A DNA stretch of 25,279 nt from Utricularia gibba (taxonomy: Eukaryota > Streptophyta > Magnoliopsida > Lamiales > Lentibulariaceae), in NCBI GenBank assembly GCA_002189035.1, contig NEEC01000474.1, positions 1 to 25,279 of the forward strand, written 5' to 3'. The first letter of the stretch is position 1; every line of letters begins with the position of its first letter. This document shows positions 23,093-25,279 of this stretch, piece by piece. Made by a program: the position numbers and the translations under genes. The notes under the pieces are model-generated. The model made no database searches. It was not told where the DNA came from and worked only from the letters and a program-made list of their open reading frames with translations.

Positions 23093-24140
23093 GCATCAAT
23101 TTCGAGAACGAGAAGCACAATATTAAACGCAGCCACCAAGGAAGGACACGTAAGACACTTTTCGTTGTGGTTTGTTTTTAATATGTCCACAGTTATCGGA
23201 CAAACGAAACTCCAAATTATACTACTTGGAGCTCGAATCGGGCTTCCCAATGGTGTGCTATGAAGAGTTAGGATCTGCATGTTTTGGAAGAGGTGCTTCG
23301 GACCAGGATGTGCGACCTAGTCATTTCATTGCGCATCACCATTCGGGTGCAGCCGAAAAATCACACGTGCACTGGATTCGTTAAAAGTAAACATTTTTGC
23401 GTACCTGGTGTATAATAGTGTTGGGATAAGTGATGCCACGAAATTCATGATGTAACATGTGACTTTTTTCCATCTTGATCGCATATCCGATGAAGTTTGA
23501 CACCATATGTTTGGCTGTTGATTGATGCAATTAGTTGCTATGATACTTCTGATTCTTGATGCACCATTCCCTACACCATGTCTCTAGTGGCTATTTGATT
23601 CTTTTGCCGTGTATCATTTGCATCAATTTCGAGAACGAGAAGCACAATATTAAACGCAGCCACCAAGGAAGGACACGTAAGACACTTTTCGTTGTGGTTT
23701 GTTTTTAATATGTCCACAGTTATCGGACAAACGAAACTCCAAATTATACTACTTGGAGCTCGAATCGGGCTTCCCAATGGTGTGCTATGAAGAGTTAGGA
23801 TCTGCATGTTTTGGAAGAGGTGCTTCGTGACCAGGATGTGCGACATAGTCATTTCATTGCGCATCACCATTGGGGTGCAGCCTAAAAATCACACGTGCAC
23901 TGGATTCGTTAAAAGTAAACATTTTTGCGTACCTGGTATAATAGTGTTGGATAAGTGATGCACGAAATTCATGATGTAACATGTGACTTTTTCCATCTTG
24001 ATCGCATATCCGATGAAGTTTGACACCATATGTTTTGGCTGTTGATTGCAATTTTGCAATGATACTTCTGATTCTTGATGCACCATTCCCATACACCATG
24101 TCTCTAGTGCTATTTGATTCTTTTGCCGTGTATCCCATTT
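23093..24140. repeat. Two extra monomers (M45-M46) outside the six-monomer pattern
   Basis: M45 and M46 interrupt the register between unit 2 and the next unit start at M47. M45 carries CTTCGGACC, otherwise seen in M36, and GCCGAAAAATC, otherwise seen only in M43. M46 has CGTGACC with GACATAG, like the middle-block monomers. They may be remnants from another register or a later insertion by unequal exchange. Confidence 0.5.
24045..24060. other. New perfect inverted repeat in M46
   Basis: ATTGCAA (24045-24051) and TTGCAAT (24054-24060) form a perfect 7-bp dyad with a 2-base centre. Other monomers read GATTGATGCAATTAGTTGC here. The dyad arose by loss of a few bases plus substitution. The flanks are normal. 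Confidence 0.75.
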
Positions 24141-25279
24141 GCATCAATTTCGAGAACGAGAAGCACAATATTAAACGCAGCCACCAAGGAAGGACACGTA
24201 AGACACTTTTCGTTGTGGTTTGTTTTTAATATGTCCACAGTTATCGGACAAACGAAACTCCAAATTATACTACTTGGAGCTCGAATCGGGCTTCCCAATG
24301 GTGTGCTATGAAGAGTTAGGATCTGCATGTTTTGGAAGAGGTGCTTCGGGACCAGGATGTGCGACTAGTCATTTCATTGCGCATCACCATTCGGGGTGCA
24401 GCCTAAAAATCACACGTGCACTGGATTCGTTAAAAGTAAACATTTTTGCGTACCTGGTGTAATAGTGTTGGGATAAGTGATGCCACGAAATTCATGATGT
24501 AACATGTGACTTTTTTCCATCTTGATCGCATATCCGATGAAGTTTGACACCATATGTTTTGGCAGTTGATTGATGCAATTAGTTGCATGATACTTCTGAT
24601 TCTTGATGCACCATTCCCTTACAACATGTCTCTAGTGGTTATTTGATTCTTTTGCCGTGTATCCCATTGCATCAATTTCGAGAACGAGAAGCACATTATT
24701 AAACGCAGCCACCAAGGAAGGACACGTAAGACACTTTTCGTTGTGGTTTTTTTAATATGTCCACAGTTATGGACAAACGTAACTCCAAATTATACTACTT
24801 GGAGCACGAATAGGGCTTCCCAATGGTGTGCTATGAAGAGTTAGATCTGCATGTTTTGGAAGAGGTGCTTCGTGGACCAGGATGTGCGACCTAGTCATTT
24901 CATTGCGCATCACCATTCGGGTGCAGCCTAAAAATCACACGTGCACCGGATTTGTTAAAAATAAACATTTACGCATATCCTGAGTATACAACAGTGTTGG
25001 ATAAGTGATGCCACGAAATTCATGATGTAACATGTGACTTTTTTCCATCTTGATCGCATATCCGATGAAGTTTGACACCATATTTTTGGCTGTTGATTGA
25101 TTGCAATTAGTTGCCATGATACTTCTGATTCTTGATGCACCATTCCCATACACCATGTCTCTAGTGGCTATTTGATTCTTTTGCCGTGTATCCCATTTGC
25201 ATCAATTTCGAGAACGAGAAGCACAATATTAAACGCAGCCACCAAGGAAGGACACGTAAGACACTTTTCGTTGTGGTTT
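24141..25279. repeat. Start of higher-order unit 3 (M47, M48, partial M49)
   Basis: M47 repeats the marks of M32 and M39 (GGCAGTTG, GGTTATTTG), and M48 repeats those of M33 and M40 (GAGCACGAATAGGG). M48 also shares with M33 alone GGATTTGTTAAAA, ATTTACGCAT and TATACAACAG. M49, from 25199, is cut by the window edge after 81 bp and shows the array continuing to the right. Confidence 0.65.

Larger units (their letters stand above)
1..25279. repeat. Tandem satellite array, ~530-bp monomer, 48 copies plus partial ends
   Basis: Every part of the window aligns to one unit of about 530 bp in head-to-tail order, with no inverted copy. Using the first base of ATGCCACGAA (or its variant) as phase marker, copies fall at 371, 902, 1435, 1968, 2493, 3020, 3550, 4077, 4603, 5135, 5663, 6189, 6723, 7248, 7781, 8312, 8844, 9375, 9906, 10435, 10959, 11487, 12015, 12544, 13071, 13599, 14122, 14650, 15182, 15711, 16239, 16771, 17304, 18173, 18701, 19230, 19761, 20268, 20798, 21329, 21856, 22385, 22904, 23433, 23958, 24480 and 25008. 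M34, between 17304 and 18173, lacks the marker because it is truncated. Mean spacing is about 528 bp after allowing for that copy. Monomers differ mainly by single-base indels and a limited set of recurring substitutions. Such arrays are typical of centromeric, pericentromeric or subtelomeric heterochromatin. The species and chromosomal position are not shown by the sequence. Confidence 0.98.

Noticed and set aside
1-25279. CRISPR array
   Set aside because: The repeat unit is about 530 bp with no short repeats separated by unique spacers; all sequence between anchors is itself repeated.
1-25279. rDNA spacer, tRNA cluster or transposon array
   Set aside because: No rRNA- or tRNA-like conserved segments, no terminal inverted repeats, target-site duplications, LTRs or transposase/polymerase frames are visible.
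1-25279. Telomeric repeats marking a chromosome end
   Set aside because: No run of TTTAGGG, TTAGGG or similar occurs; both edges are internal to the array.

Overview
The whole window is a single satellite DNA array. I see no gene, RNA gene, transposon or unique sequence in it. The same unit of about 530 bp is repeated head to tail, always in the same orientation, from the first base to the last. I count 48 monomers (47 essentially full length, one truncated), called M1-M48 here, plus a 29-bp partial copy at the left edge and an 81-bp partial copy (M49) at the right edge. The motif ATGCCACGAA or a near variant recurs every 523-534 bp. The only larger departures are one 869-bp interval, explained by the truncated copy, and a few short intervals down to 507 bp. 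Both ends lie inside repeats, so the array extends beyond the window on both sides.

This is eukaryotic heterochromatin-type sequence. Megabase arrays of units this long are typical of plant centromeric, pericentromeric or subtelomeric satellites. The closest family I can name is khipu, the 528-bp subtelomeric satellite of common bean (Phaseolus vulgaris); Nazca, a 528-bp higher-order unit of the bean centromeric repeat CentPv1, has the same length. This rests on unit length alone, because I cannot recall either sequence well enough to align it. It is a hypothesis, not an identification.

Layout. M1-M19 (about 30-10,092) is a mixture of variant types, with a visible dimer duplication at M13-M14 / M15-M16. 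M20-M31 (about 10,093-16,427) has recurrent two- and four-monomer patterns and a cluster of monomers carrying a private ACGCGT variant. M32-M49 (about 16,428-25,279) shows the clearest higher-order repeat: two consecutive units of six monomers (about 3.16 kb) match monomer by monomer in diagnostic variants, and a third unit begins at the right end after two extra monomers. A 339-bp partial duplication interrupts the first unit at 17,361-18,038.

Within a monomer, most of the sequence is nearly invariant. Differences concentrate in two short segments: between GTGTAT and GCATCAA, and between TTCGTTAAAA and ATAGTGTTGG. A cluster of small inverted repeats and a CACGTG palindrome recur in essentially every copy. 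GC is about 41% by hand count in M13, with about 20 CpGs per unit, so CpG is not strongly depleted. Open reading frames of 60-141 codons occur on both strands in several frames, but they are by-products of the repeat and I annotate none as a gene.
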